Shown: positions 1 through 10,714 of the stretch, piece after piece | Numbering within the stretch: position 1 is the stretch's first letter | Layout of the letters: each line of letters starts with the position of its first letter | NCBI GenBank assembly: GCA_001683735.1 | Contig: LUGG01000007.1 | Location: forward strand, 1,550,001 to 1,614,000 | Reading direction: 5' to 3' | Source of the DNA: Grifola frondosa | Taxonomy: Eukaryota > Basidiomycota > Agaricomycetes > Polyporales > Grifolaceae | Length of the DNA: 64,000 nt | Position numbers and translations under genes: made by a program | Notes under the pieces: model-generated | The model's input: only the letters and a program-made list of their open reading frames with translations | Databases searched by the model: none | What the model was told of the DNA's origin: nothing

Positions 1-288
1 ACAGAGAGAATAATTAGCAAGATACAGAAAAAACGCATAGCAATCGACGTCCAGGTAGGTGTATGCGCGGCGCCACAGTCAATGTCGGACTTAGCAGAAT
101 CATTGATCGCCCCATATTTTTGAGATTCAAAGTCCGCGCGTACAGACGCGTCAAGGCGCCAAACTCCGATGACACTCATTGAGGCCTATAAAGTACGGTA
201 AGTGCATTCTCCCACTCTTCACCATCCACCACTACGACACTCAGCTCTTTCCATCATCCCTCCCATTTTTTCTGTGTTCCCATCCACG

Positions 289-1707
289 ATGCCGCGCAAG
301 CACACCTTGAGTATAGCCCATCGCCAAAGCGCCAAGAAGCGCACAGCCACCAGGTACGTCGCGTCGATCCCGAATACCATTAACTAATCTAATCTAATCG
401 AGTTCCACCCGCGGCGCCATCTGCGCCTCGCGCTCGGTCCAGCCACTCACCTCCTCGGAAGCGCGCCCGAGTCAATGAAGACTATTCACCCACTCGGAAG
501 CGCGCCCGACACACTCGTTCCCGCCACGACCCGGAGAACGACCCGGACGATGATCCGGAGGATGACCCGGAGGATGACCCGGAGGACGATCCGTCCCCGA
601 GTCGCTCGCCTTCTCCTCGGCTTCCCTCTCCGACGCCCTCTCTGTTGAGCGAAGATACTTACGAGGACGTGATGGCCATCATCAAGGACGCCAAAGTCAA
701 TACGCCCAAATGGTCTATCAAGTAAGTGATCTCGCATATAGTCGGGTAATATTCGCTCACCTCGGATTACAGCGCCAGGTACGCGCTCACGAAGCAAATC
801 CAATCAGGAGGCCGGTTTTTGCCTCGCATGATTGGTCCATTCGTGAGCGTGTACCGCACGTTGCTCGTCGGCATTACCGTCCATGACATGGAAAATCCCT
901 ACTTGCACGCGAGCAAGATCAAACGATTTCAGGCTTTGTAAGTGATGTTTTCACCTGTGTATATGCGCTCACATGTTTGTACAGCTCCTCTGTCCTGCGC
1001 CGCAAGCTCATCGACAATTTTGAATCCTTCTTGGTCCAAGTGCCCGCGTTCGATATCCTGGTTCCCGGCTTGGAGCACGACATGGTGGCCTTGGATTTCA
1101 TCGCGTCTTTCGTGAGTTGTTTTAAATTGTCCCATTGGAATCACTCATACGCGTATTGGTTAGCTTGATACGCATGCACGCTCTGCCCGCTCAGATGATT
1201 CTGCGGCACTACGCTACGAGATAGTCAATTATATCCCGGACGTCACACTCCCCGATGGCAGGAAGATTCCCCGCTTTGACACTGCAAACCGAAACAAGAC
1301 TCAACGCGGGTTCGAAAACATCTCAACTGGCACCTTCTCGTTGGCCGCGAGATGAGGGATGAGTTTGATGAGGACCCCGAGGGGTAAGCGCAAACGGCGT
1401 GCATCGTGCTATTCTCACCTTTTGCGTGCAGCTTCTGTCGTTGGGTGCGCCATGGGAAGACGGTCATATACTCATCGGACATGCCAAGCTTCCTGTATTC
1501 GGAGGAGGACTACGACCCAGAGTGTCTCGATGCGGGGCTTTGCCAGGGTGAGCTCCTGGTACAAGTACGTGCACCATGATCTATGCGGAGAAGTGCTCCT
1601 TATGTTTGATTTAGTGCTACCGGCATATTTTTACAGGTAAACGCACCGCCTTTTCCGCGCCTGGCATCAGCAAAATCCCCCCTAGCGTACCAGATAATAT
1701 AATATAA
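289..1707 (+). pseudogene. Accessory family copy 1, 3'-truncated (DUF6698-like?)
   Basis: Multi-exon remnant of an uncharacterised agaricomycete protein family, and paralogue of the minus-strand gene at 2250-4422. The start ATG is at 289. A basic N-terminus is followed by an acidic and Ser/Pro-rich linker, then the conserved core with its GRFLPRM, VPGLE and LRYEI segments. Exons lie at about 289-350, 442-724, 773-937, 986-1110, 1168-1386, 1432-1564 and 1615-1707. Near 1331-1336 the frame shifts: conserved residues resume one base out of phase and the original frame hits TGA. Homology to the paralogue stops at about 1668, and only a short unrelated tail follows to TAA at 1705-1707. The last three conserved exons are missing. 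The truncation lies just outside the candidate transposon end at 1730. The Pfam comparison (DUF6698) is from memory and weak. Confidence 0.6.
539..590 (+). repeat. Short tandem repeat coding for Asp/Glu/Pro
   Basis: Roughly 12-base units of the form GATGACCCGGAG recur about four times. They lie in the second coding exon of accessory copy 1, where they encode a D-D-P-E repeat. The matching position in the paralogue at 3920-3962 is a different repeat coding for S-S-R, so the linker length is evolving fast. Confidence 0.7.
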
Positions 1708-2249
1708 TACAATGTAAAATAAGAGAATACCAGATTTATTTTACCTGCCGGGAAATATACGGGACCCTTGACCATTGGCCAGAATGCCGATCCTACCGGA
1801 GCATGCCAGGGTTAGGTGTACTCCCGGCCAGAGGTGACAAGTTCGTACAATCTCTGACAAGGCTGACAAGATGGTGCACCGGTAATCTCTTGTCGTATCT
1901 TATCTGACATACCGTATCTTGTTTTATCTTACCTGACACACCATATCTACAATCCATTTGATACCCACCAATTTGAATTTGAATTTGAATTTAAAACATT
2001 TGATTTAATCCATTTGAATCCACTCTAAGTTACAAATCCGCCTGATAGCGCAGCAACAAGAGAACATTTATGCGATAACAACGATGTCCGAGCAAGTACC
2101 ACAAAGCAGCAAGAAGCACAATAGAGAACAAAAACTGACAAACACAACCGTAGGCGGCGCAATGCGCGCGGCTGAAGCCCATGCGTGAAACTGTGCCATG
2201 AGGATCGAAACGTCAGCCCAGTCATTAAGTATACAGTCCGACTTACCCG
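1708..2249. other. Left end and subterminal region of the transposon, no gene
   Basis: I see no gene here. A candidate left terminus lies at 1730. At about 1892-1950 two diverged copies of a 25-base unit (ATCTTATCTGACATACCGTATC and relatives) lie in tandem, which resembles CACTA-type subterminal repeats. At about 1971-1993 there is a (TTTGAA)n microsatellite. Short frames at 2025-2253 show no conserved features. Confidence 0.4.
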
Positions 2250-4422
2250 TCACTCGTCAAGTTCGTCAATCTCCTCCTCGCCCTGCCCAATCTCTACAGA
2301 GTTCTGTGCGTACCCACCGGTCGGGCCTGTATCCTGGTCAGACCTGTACTCAAGCTCGTCGTCCTCGAAGGCTGAGAATGGGGCGGCTGGGGAGAGAGGG
2401 GAGCATTGTCGATGGCTGCTTCGGCAGCTGCTTTGGCAGCGAGACGTGCCTTGCGCTCAGCGCGCACTTTGGAGGCGGCGGTCTCCGTGTGTCTGGTGAC
2501 GAGGTAGGTGTCCTCGCCGTCAGACTGAATCTCGTGTTCAGTGGTAACACCGAACACCATCCTGTAAATATATGTAGTTAGTATATGCAAATAAAATGAG
2601 AGAATACGCACCGATTCCACCACTTGAGTACGGGCACCGCAAAATCTGCATCGTCGAAGAGTTCGACGAGGTACCCGTAGTACGTTTCGTACGAGAAATC
2701 GCCGTCCGTGACGCACCACTCGGTCTGTGCGCTGAGACAGAACCGCACCTACAGAGAGAGAATTCGTGAGCATTAGTAGCGAGTGTAGCACAATTACTTA
2801 CTAGGCAGGCAACGTATGCAATACTTGCCGGTGTGACCCTAGTCATGTCGTTCTTGGCGGCGACGCACTTGCGTGATGCACCGCGCGGGATTCCAGGGTC
2901 CGCCAGTGCAGTGCTCTTGCCGGTGAAGATGCGACGGTAGCACTGTGAGTATCCGATGTTAGAATATTAGATTTAGAATAATGAATTACGTACCTGTACT
3001 AAGAGAGGGCCTTCTAAGATGCCGCTAAGCGTCTTCCCCTCAATATGATTCTCCTCGGAATAGAGGTAGCTCGGGTAATCCCCAGAGAGGACGAAGATCT
3101 TGCCGCGCAAGACCAGGCGGTTGAAACTGCAATGGCCTCGAAGTCAGCAAGATCGAAATTAGATGATAGATACTCACAACGCCGGATCCTTGTCGAAGTT
3201 TTCACGCAGGCCACGTGAGATCAACAGACGGCCCGTGCATGGGTCCATAAAACCGCGGTTTGCTTTATTGCGGTCCGCACGCGGGAATTTCTTGATCTTG
3301 ATGCCGTTGGGCAGGTCAACATCTTCAAGCATGTCGATGATTTCGTAGCGCAGCGCTGCAAGATCATCGCTACGCGCCGCGCGTGCATGCGTATCGAGCT
3401 CCATTAAGCAATGTCAGTGAGGGATCGAATATTATAGAGAACAATACTTACGAAGTCTGTGAAGAACTCTACTTCGTCTACGCTCCTTTGCAAGCCGGGG
3501 ACCATGCGTTTGAGGCAGGGGAAGTGCGTGATGAGCGCGTTGTACGCCACGATGTAATCACGGCGTGCGCCGCTCCCACTGAACAAATGTAAGTGCATAT
3601 ATGCGCATCAGAACTGAATTCACTTACTAATCTTTGAATTCTTTGATTTCCCGGGCGAGTTTGGATGGATTGGGTGCGCCGTCGACAGCCACCCCAACAT
3701 AGAACGTACGAAAGACGTTCACATAGGGACCTACGATCCGGGGCAGGAATCTTCCGACATTCTGCAGCTTCTTGGCAGTACCATTGGTATCCCTATAACA
3801 CCAGGTTAGTATCGAATTGCTGAGTATATGCGCACCGTATATACTTGATCACCCAGTGCTCGGAGCAGTCGTTCGCGATCTTCTCCATTATGGAGTCGTA
3901 TGTCTCTTTGAATAGGGCAGGCGAGGAGCGGGAGGATGAGCGGGAGGATGAGCGGGAGGACTCCGAGCGAGAACGGCTTGAAGATTCGGAAGCACTCCGA
4001 CGTGCTTCCGGACGTCCGCCTTTCCGGAGGATCGATCGACCGCGTTGCTCGGGATTGTCGGGGGGAGTACGGCTCGAGGAACCTCCCACATCGCGGCCGC
4101 GTTGCCCGCGTTGCGGAGAGATCGAATAGAAGTCTCGTCGGGCCCGCTTGGGGTCGCGAGAAGGGGAATTTGATGGAGTGCGGGGACGAGATTGCTTCGC
4201 CCGTGGTCTAGATCAGTTAGTGAGTGTATTCGATCAAGTTCAGGCTAAACCACAAGCGTACCTGCCACCTCGACCAGCGCTTGCCGCAACGCGGGCCTGA
4301 TAAGCTGCAGCTTTAGCAGACTTACCAGACTTCGCTGGCTTCTCGGTAATGGAAGAGGCGAACGGAGGCATTGAAGTGTTGAGCGGAGTGGCAGAGTGAT
4401 GGAAGGAGTTAAGGGAGGACAT
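2250..4422 (-). CDS. Accessory family copy 2, most complete copy (DUF6698-like?)
   Basis: Protein of about 560 residues in nine exons, with start ATG at 4420-4422. Exon 1 is 4263-4422, exon 2 3836-4207, and exon 3 starts at 3792; each intron has GT-AG ends. The N-terminus is low complexity and basic, with an S-R-S-S repeat. The core from about residue 160 carries GRFLPRIVGPYVNVF, VPGLQRSVDEVEFF, LRYEIIDML and RVTPASIAYVACL. The C-terminus is Lys/Arg/Ala-rich, followed by an acidic tail. A one-base discontinuity near 2395-2405 separates the Ala-rich stretch from the acidic tail. I place the true stop at 2250-2252, because copy 3 shows the same ELEY-containing tail. It lies divergent from the transposase, 251 bp between ATGs, so both may share a promoter. 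I see no catalytic motif; the function is unknown. Confidence 0.65.
3920..3962 (-). repeat. 12-bp tandem repeat coding for Ser/Arg
   Basis: Units of GCGGGAGGATGA lie in tandem on the plus strand. They encode the S-R-S-S stretch of the accessory protein on the minus strand. Confidence 0.7.
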
Positions 4423-4673
4423 TGCAGCATTTATAGGAACAAGGTGACAGTCTCGGAGCGGAGTTTGGCGCGAAGAAGTTAATCTAATTAGAAGTTGATC
4501 TAATTCGGACTTAATTGAGTACGTCCGAATTTGATTGGTACGCGCCCACAATTTGAGTGTGCCTAACTTGGGCACTGCGCGCTTGCTGGCTACTGAACGC
4601 TCACTACGCGCTTGCTGGCTATATGCGTCTCATCTGGCTCTTGCTGATAGTTCTGGCTGTGGTTGCTTGCCTT
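4423..4673. promoter_or_regulatory. Divergent promoter of transposase and accessory gene
   Basis: These 251 bp separate the ATG codons of the accessory gene (minus) and the transposase (plus). The region contains an imperfect direct repeat, CGCGCTTGCTGGCTA followed by CGCGCTTGCTGGCTAT, at about 4584-4624. No canonical TATA box is obvious. The head-to-head layout implies shared control; this is inference. Confidence 0.4.
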
Positions 4674-7600
4674 ATGGACCTTAAATGCGAATTCTGTCGA
4701 CAATCTTGCAAGACTGAGGCGGCGTTGAAACTTCATCGGCGCAAATATTGCTCGGGGAGGCAGCAAATCGTAGGCGGTGGCATCCAGAAGGCTCGGGACG
4801 ATGCTGTTCGTGCAATCGCGGTCCAACGACAGCACGACAAAGCAGCACGACTGCACAGGTTTGAGCAGGTCCGTGCAGCAGCAGCAGAAAGGGAACGGGA
4901 GGAGCGTGAGCGAAGGGAACAGGAAGAGCGCGAGCGTGAGGAGGTAAGTCCGATCGCATATATTAAGCTATAATGATTACATTGTTAATGAAATCTGTAG
5001 GCAGAGGAACGCATGAATGCGGAGTATTCATTTGTTCCAGAAGACACGCCTCTCTCTTTCAGTCGTTCCGGGAGAGCGCGCTGGGCTCCTGCGGTACTCA
5101 AGGATTACTTGCCTACCTCGCTACGTGGACTTGCCAGCCATGTGGGCCAACCTAAGCCGATACCTCCCGTTCCACCACCGCCACCGCCACCACCTCGTTC
5201 AGTATCTCCCCCCCAGAAAATCCTGATCCTATCCCAGAAGCCCCAGCACCCATTGACGAAGAATGCAATGCATTCGGTCTGTTCCGCCAATACGTGGTGC
5301 GCCCACAGTCTGATCCGGAAGACGCCATCACGTTGGACGCACTCACGGACTCTCCCACTCTTGCGAAGGCTCCCTGCGACGCTCGGAATTCCCTCTCTGG
5401 TTTCGGCGCTGCTGTGGACAAATCGCGCGCGAACTTCTTCGCACCATTTCTGAACGCCACAGTCTTCCGACTCATGCGCTGGTTTTATTCCGGGTCCCCC
5501 TACAAATCAGCCGCCGAGCTCCAGCGTCTCGTCCAAGACGTTCTCAATGCCGAGGACTACAACGCAGAAGACCTCAAGAGCTTCAACGTCGCTACCGAGC
5601 TCAAGAGGCTGGACCAGTTCTCGGACTCCGAGAGCGCATTCTCTGCCTCTGATGGCTGGCGCAAGGAGTCCATCAAGATCAGGCTCCCCTTCGAAAAGGC
5701 CAAGTGGAGCTCCGAGGACCTCGCACCCGAGTACGAGGTCGAAGGTGTCTATACACGCTCCCTTACCGAGGTCGTCAAAGCCGCCTTCCAGAGTTTCACC
5801 GCGCGCGACTTCCATTTCGTTCCCTTCAAATTATTCTGGGAACGGGAATCCTCAGACGGCAGCGATCCGAAGCGCGAGCGCGTATACACCGACATATTCA
5901 ACTCTGACGCGATGCTGGAGGCCGATGCGGAACTTCGTGCGCAGCCACGCAATCCTGACGACGACCCCGACATCGAATATGCCATAGCTCCGATATTGGT
6001 CTGGTCAGACGCCACCCACCTCGCCAGCTTCGGCTCAGCTTCGCTGTGGCCGATCTACGCTTTTTTTGGTAACCTCTCCAAATATATTCGTGCCAAGCCT
6101 CGTGCGTTCGCTGCACACCATCTGGCATATATTCCTAAGGTATGTCTATGTTTCCATACATTAAACGATTTCTCGACCGTGCTTAACACTATCATAGTTA
6201 CCTGACGCCTTCCAACACTTCTATCAGTCCGTATTCAAATCCCCCGCGTCCGTCGCCGTGATACGATTTGTGCGACGAGAACTCATGCATCAGGTTTGGC
6301 TCCGCCTGCTCGATGCCGACTTTATACATGCCTACGTCCACGGACTTCTCATCAAGTGTGGCGATGGCATCACTCGTCGAATATTCCCGCGTATATTCAC
6401 CTACTGCGCTGACTACCCCGAGAAGTACGTCTTACATTTATGATATGTGCGTGTATCTAATTACGATAATTCATACAGGTGTCTGATCGCTTGTTTGCGA
6501 TTTCTGGCGGTGTGCCCATGTCCAGACTGCTACATCAAGAAAACCTACGTACCTGGAATGGGGACCTCTGTGGATACGAAGCGCCGAGCAAAAACGCGCG
6601 AAGACGATGAGGGTGTCCTCTACAAAATCAAGCTCGCACGAAAATGGATTTTCGAGAAAGGATTTGGGGTCGAGGGTGCTCAGGTCAAGAATCTACTGAA
6701 CCCAACCTCTTTAACTCCGACTCAGGTGCGTATTATATCCATTGCAATGCTGATACTTCACTGAACAGAATTTAGAGCGCATTTTCCATCCGGCTGCGCG
6801 AGTTCGGCTTCAACCATTACAGAATGCTGGTACCCACCCTCTGCATGAATTCGAGCTCGGCACGCTCAAGAACACCGTAATTCACATGCTTCGTATCTTA
6901 ATAGCAGCAGGGAATAACAAAATTCAAGAGTTTGATGCTCGGTACGTACCAAATTGTGATTTCCGCCACAAGATCTCCTATTAAAACATTCTGGTAGGTT
7001 TGGGGAGGTGTCTACATTCGGGCGCGACACTATCCGTCGATTCGGGTCGAACGTCTCCAGTTTGAAGAAACTGGCGGCGCGAGACTACGAAGACATGTTG
7101 CAGGTCAGTCCTCCACACTCTGCTTGGTACGAATGTATATTAACTTACAAAACGCCAGTGTATTATGCCCGTCATCGAAGGCCTGTTGCCTGGCAAGCAA
7201 AACCGGGTCGTGCTGGATATGTTCTTCGATCTGTCGGTGTGGCACGCGCACGCGAAGTTGCGCCTACACACTGATTCTACTCTCACCCAATTCGAGCACG
7301 CTACAAAGTCTATGGGTGCTGCAGTGCGCCAATTCAAGACCTTCGTCTGTGCAGCCTACAACACTCAAGAACTCCCGAAAGAGACGGCAGCGCGTCAGCG
7401 GCGAAAAGCAGCGCTTGCAGCGAAGGGCAAGGCCTCTAAGGGAAAGGGGAAGGCTCCCGCAAACTCTACACACACCCGCACGTTCAATCTGCACACGTAC
7501 AAGTGGCACAGGCTCGGAGACTATGTCAAAACCATTCGCATTTTCGGAACCACCGACAACTACACCACGCAGATTGTGAGTCATATCTACAGTTTTTTAT

Positions 7601-9104
7601 TGTCTAATACTTATTTCTACATACAAAGGGAGAGCTCGAACACCGTCGAGTCAAGAAATTCTACGCTCGGACGAACAAGAACGCACAATTCGAGTGGCAG
7701 ATAGCCCGACATCAAAGGCGTGAATATTTCTTGCAGAGTTTGGAGGAACGTGAACGGGAGGCCACACTCTACACTACAGCTCGAGAGGATCAAGCAGTGG
7801 AGGATCTAACAAGTTCTAGGTCGACAGATCGCGTTCCCGGACGAAGATCGCACAAACGGAGGCACAAGAAGGCGCGCCGAGCCCAGCGCGCTGAATTGCG
7901 CCTTCGTTTTGCGGATTCCGAGCGTCTCCCGTTGTCCTCACCGAAGTCCCATCACCACATCTCCGACGACCAACGAAACTTTGTCGATTTGGTCTCATTT
8001 GCATCGAAACGCGCGGAGGACCCTGCTTGCAAGGTGAGCGCTCCCACTCTAGCGCGCGCTCAATTAGACCTAACCATGGCCTAGGACTTTGTGCGGAAAC
8101 TGCAAGACCATCTTGTCTTGCGCATGGACAAAACTTCCGACCAACCCCGGCCGAATATTACAGAGGACGAACGGGACAGCATCCGCATCGACCGCCAACG
8201 CCTATATTTCCACAAAGTGCTTCGAGTCAACTACACATCCTACGACATGCGGCGTTCGCAAGACTCCGTCAACCCGTCCTCCCACCCCGACATTATGTTG
8301 CTCGCGCAGCCAGACGATGAAGGCCATCCATTTCTCTACGCACGCGTCCTCAGCATCTTCCACGTCAACGCGTATCGCGTGGGTCCCAATGTCAACAGGC
8401 ATCCCGAACCGGAACGCTTTGAGGTCTTGTGGGCGCGGAATTTCGAGCTTGACGCTTCTGCGCCTGGCGGGTTCGACACCAGAAGACTCCATCGTCTCAG
8501 GTTCACGGATTGCCACGACGAGGAGGCATTCGTTTTCCTCGACCCAGCGCAAGTACTCCGTGGCGCGCATCTCATTCCAGCGTTCGAATACGGGCGCACA
8601 GACGATGCATTGCCTGGGCCAAGCATCGCGCGAGTGGATGAAGATGACGACGACGATTGGAGATATTATTATGTCGGAATGTGCGTTTTTTGCTTATTTT
8701 TAACATATAAATAAACTAAATATGACTATCTAGGTTCGTGGATCGCGACATGTTCATGCGCTACAACGGAGGAGGAATCGGGCATCGCTCGGGGAGCATG
8801 AACTCGACGGCAGCACCCCCAGGATCATCAACGACGCTGTAGAAGATGACGACGAGGCGAGGATATGGAACAAGACAACCATGCGGCAGACGGAGAGGAT
8901 GGAGAGGACGGAGAGGACGGAGAGGACGCAGAAGACGGGGAGGATGCAGAAGACGGAGAGGACGGAGAGGATGGAGAGGACGGGGAGAACGGGGAGGGGA
9001 GTGACGACGACGCCATCGAACCGGATCTTGGGCCGGAGGATGGGGAGGAGCTCGTGGGTCCTGACGGCGATGAGGACGAGCTGGAGGGATTTGGGGCATT
9101 GTAG
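4674..9104 (+). CDS. Plavaka transposase, frameshifted
   Basis: DDE-superfamily transposase of fungal Plavaka elements. It opens with a C2H2-like finger (C-x2-C-x12-H-x4-C from residue 4), then a Glu/Arg coiled coil and a poly-Pro linker. The family core follows: QHFYQ, RRELMHQVW, CGDGITRRIFPRIF, TFGRDTIRRFGSN, KLAARDYEDMLQ and HTDSTLTQFE. The C-terminal part has VLWARNFELD and FVDRDMFMRYNGGG. Introns have clean GT-AG sites, for example 4944-5000 and 6139-6197. Breaks: a C7 run at 5208-5214 is one base short; one base is missing near 6832-6841 in the LVPxLxHEFEL motif; two shifts after about 8790 separate the core from an acidic E-D-G repeat tail ending at 9104. The main frame stops at 8840-8842. 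The breaks may be assembly errors or real decay. Confidence 0.85.
8885..8998 (+). repeat. GA-rich minisatellite coding for E-D-G tail
   Basis: Nine-base units of GAGGACGGA and close variants repeat about a dozen times. In one frame they encode E-D-G repeats, the acidic tail expected at the end of this transposase. In the next frame they encode E-R-T repeats. Such a tract is prone to slippage, which may explain the loss of frame just before it. Confidence 0.85.
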
Positions 9105-9329
9105 TAGTAGCCCGGACTTCCTTCTTAATACACTTATTCTCACTTGAAACATTTTGGCTAATAACGGAGAATAAAATATATAAAGGTATTCCAATGTATC
9201 TACAGAGATTACAATGGCTGCACTGGACGCGTGCAGCCTCTTGTAGCCTCCGGCCATGTGCAGGCGTTGGTAGCCTCGTGTAGCGCTTGTCGCTCTCTTG
9301 CCCATATGCGGTATCTTGCAGGCGCCTAC
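9105..9329. other. Transposase downstream region, no gene seen
   Basis: AT-rich sequence follows the acidic tail. A possible polyadenylation-like AATAAA lies within GAGAATAAAATATATAAAG near 9168-9186. From 9228 the sequence becomes GC-rich, with repeats of GTAGCCTC. No coding exon can be supported. Confidence 0.35.
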
Positions 9330-10001
9330 ATTGGGTACCTGCGGGGCGAGTTTTTGCTGATGGGTGTTACACACGGCGCTGGGCGCAAGGGCATCGCTGC
9401 AATGAACTCCATGGACAGGGTGACTCCGGCAAGCATTGCATATGTGGCCGTATTGGTGAGTCACTCTCGTTGCATGCACACATTTTTCTTAAAGTCCACA
9501 GGTCCGGTTTGCATTGTGTGCACAACTCGAGTGGACCGTCGTCGACAATGCGTTCTCCCTCGACCGCTTCTACGACCTCATCTTGGAGCTTTTCGAGGAC
9601 GCGGACTGGGCTTCGGACACGCTCCGATGGTGGAATTAGTACGTTCTATTGCATTCGATTTTCCGTAGCTAATTAAACATATGTACAGCACTGTCTTTGG
9701 TGTCACAGGTGACGAAGGCGACGAAGACGACGCTGATCCCAACTGGCCCCCCGTGCGCAACAGCACTGCGTCCAAACTTCGTGCCCAGCGCAACGCGCGC
9801 CGTGACGCCAAGGCCGCGGACCCAGCTAAAGCGTTACACGACACTGAGCTAGAATACCTCGACCCGAAGGCAGCGCGGGAGGGAAGGAAGATGTCCAGGA
9901 AGGTGAGGAGGATGGCCTGCTAGAGGAGGATGAGCTTCAGGTGAGCAGTATTCGTATTTCTCAATTGAGATTATATGCTGACATGTATTCAGGATGATTG
10001 A
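9330..10001 (+). pseudogene. Accessory family copy 3, 5'-truncated
   Basis: The C-terminal three to four exons of the same family as 289-1707 and 2250-4422. The first recognisable block runs YLRGEF...GAGRKG and continues into DRVTPASIAYVAVL, nearly identical to the paralogue. Next comes an exon with ELFEDADWASDTLRWWN, spliced through a GT-AG intron (about 9641-9688) to TVFGVTGDE. The tail contains ELEYLDPKAARE. One reading ends at TAG after 9918. Shifting one base in the GGGAGGGAAGG run (about 9878-9888) restores the acidic tail and splices to a last exon GAT GAT TGA ending at 10001. Everything upstream of the CYRRIF-equivalent block is absent. The copy overlaps the segment kept in copy 1 by about ten residues, so the two are not simply halves of one split gene. 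Confidence 0.6.
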
Positions 10002-10022
10002 CATGTTTTCCCGACGTTGTTC

Positions 10023-10120
10023 ATGTTTTCTCGCTATTATTCTTGATGCACGCTCTTTCGCTCTGTCCGTTATGTTTTCTCGCTATTATTCTTGATGCAC
10101 GCTCTGTTGCTCTGTCCGTT
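10023..10120 (+). repeat. 49-bp tandem duplication
   Basis: Two adjacent 49-bp units start at 10023 and 10072, both beginning ATGTTTTCTCGCTATTATTC. They differ at two positions, so the duplication is recent. They lie just downstream of accessory copy 3. Confidence 0.9.
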
Positions 10121-10249
10121 ATGTGTTCGCGCACTCAGTTAACTTCATTGTTCAGATATCAGCCGAACCTCGTGTATTAGCATGTCGCCTGTCTACGAAA
10201 TAAATCATGATTGGAACTACATTGGGAATAGGACTAGTCTGATATTATT

Positions 10250-10542
10250 ATCAGCTCTGGCGCGCTCCAGCGCTGAGTTTGGCCGTACCTTACCGTAACT
10301 CATCAGCGCTGGCCGCGCGCCCGCGCTGAACTGGCCGTAGCTTACCGTAACTGGCCGCATGCCCCTACTGGGCTGGCCGGAGCTTATCGTACCCTACCGT
10401 AGCTTGCCATACGGTAGTGTGAAGCCGGCCGTAGCTTATCGGGCCGCCACCAGGCCCTTACCAGATCCGGGCAGGGCTACCGTACTGGCACCACCTGCCA
10501 GTAGGTAAACCCTCCTGATAACTGCCGGTAAGATTACGCTGG
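10250..10542. repeat. Right subterminal repeats of the transposon
   Basis: At least five degenerate copies of TGGCCGTAGCTTACCGTA occur within 300 bp. They are separated by TCAGCGCTGG-like blocks and mixed with inverted forms (CTACCGTAG, CCATACGGTAG). Clustered short repeats inside a terminus are typical transposase-binding sites of CACTA-like elements. This zone is GC-rich, unlike the AT-rich flank that starts at 10543. Confidence 0.6.
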
Positions 10543-10714
10543 AATATATTCGATTATGACCCTTATATTCTAATATATTTTACGTTAAGCGGGGCGACTT
10601 TTCGCTGATGCCAGCGCTTACTGCCTTCAGCCACAATGCGTAAGTGATCGCCACCAGCGCTTCCCGATATTTTTTGAGCGTCTATTGACCGGTGCTATCG
10701 TCCTAACGTTCAAC

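Larger units (their letters stand above)
1730..10542 (+). mobile_element. Plavaka-type (CACTA-like) DNA transposon, candidate limits
   Basis: The interval contains a near full-length Plavaka transposase (4674-9104) and a divergently transcribed accessory gene. The left end reads CCAG at 1730 and the right end reads CTGG at 10542. The outer 23 bases of the two ends match at about 16 positions when inverted. AATA lies immediately outside both ends (1726-1729 and 10543-10546) and could be a target-site duplication. Short repeats of opposite base composition fill both subterminal zones. The transposase identification is firm. The exact ends are a proposal, because the inverted repeat is imperfect and a 4-base duplication can arise by chance. 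A 3' fragment of a further accessory gene at 9330-10001 lies inside these limits. Confidence 0.5.

Noticed and set aside
6767..6845. Two compensating frameshifts in the transposase after the first AG at 6770
   Set aside because: Using the next acceptor (TTTAG) keeps the conserved AFSIRLREFGF block in frame, leaving only one deletion near 6832-6841.
8754..9479. 241-codon minus-strand frame at the end of the transposase
   Set aside because: It is antisense to the E-D-G minisatellite, and its Val/Leu/Ser repeats are the complement of that array.
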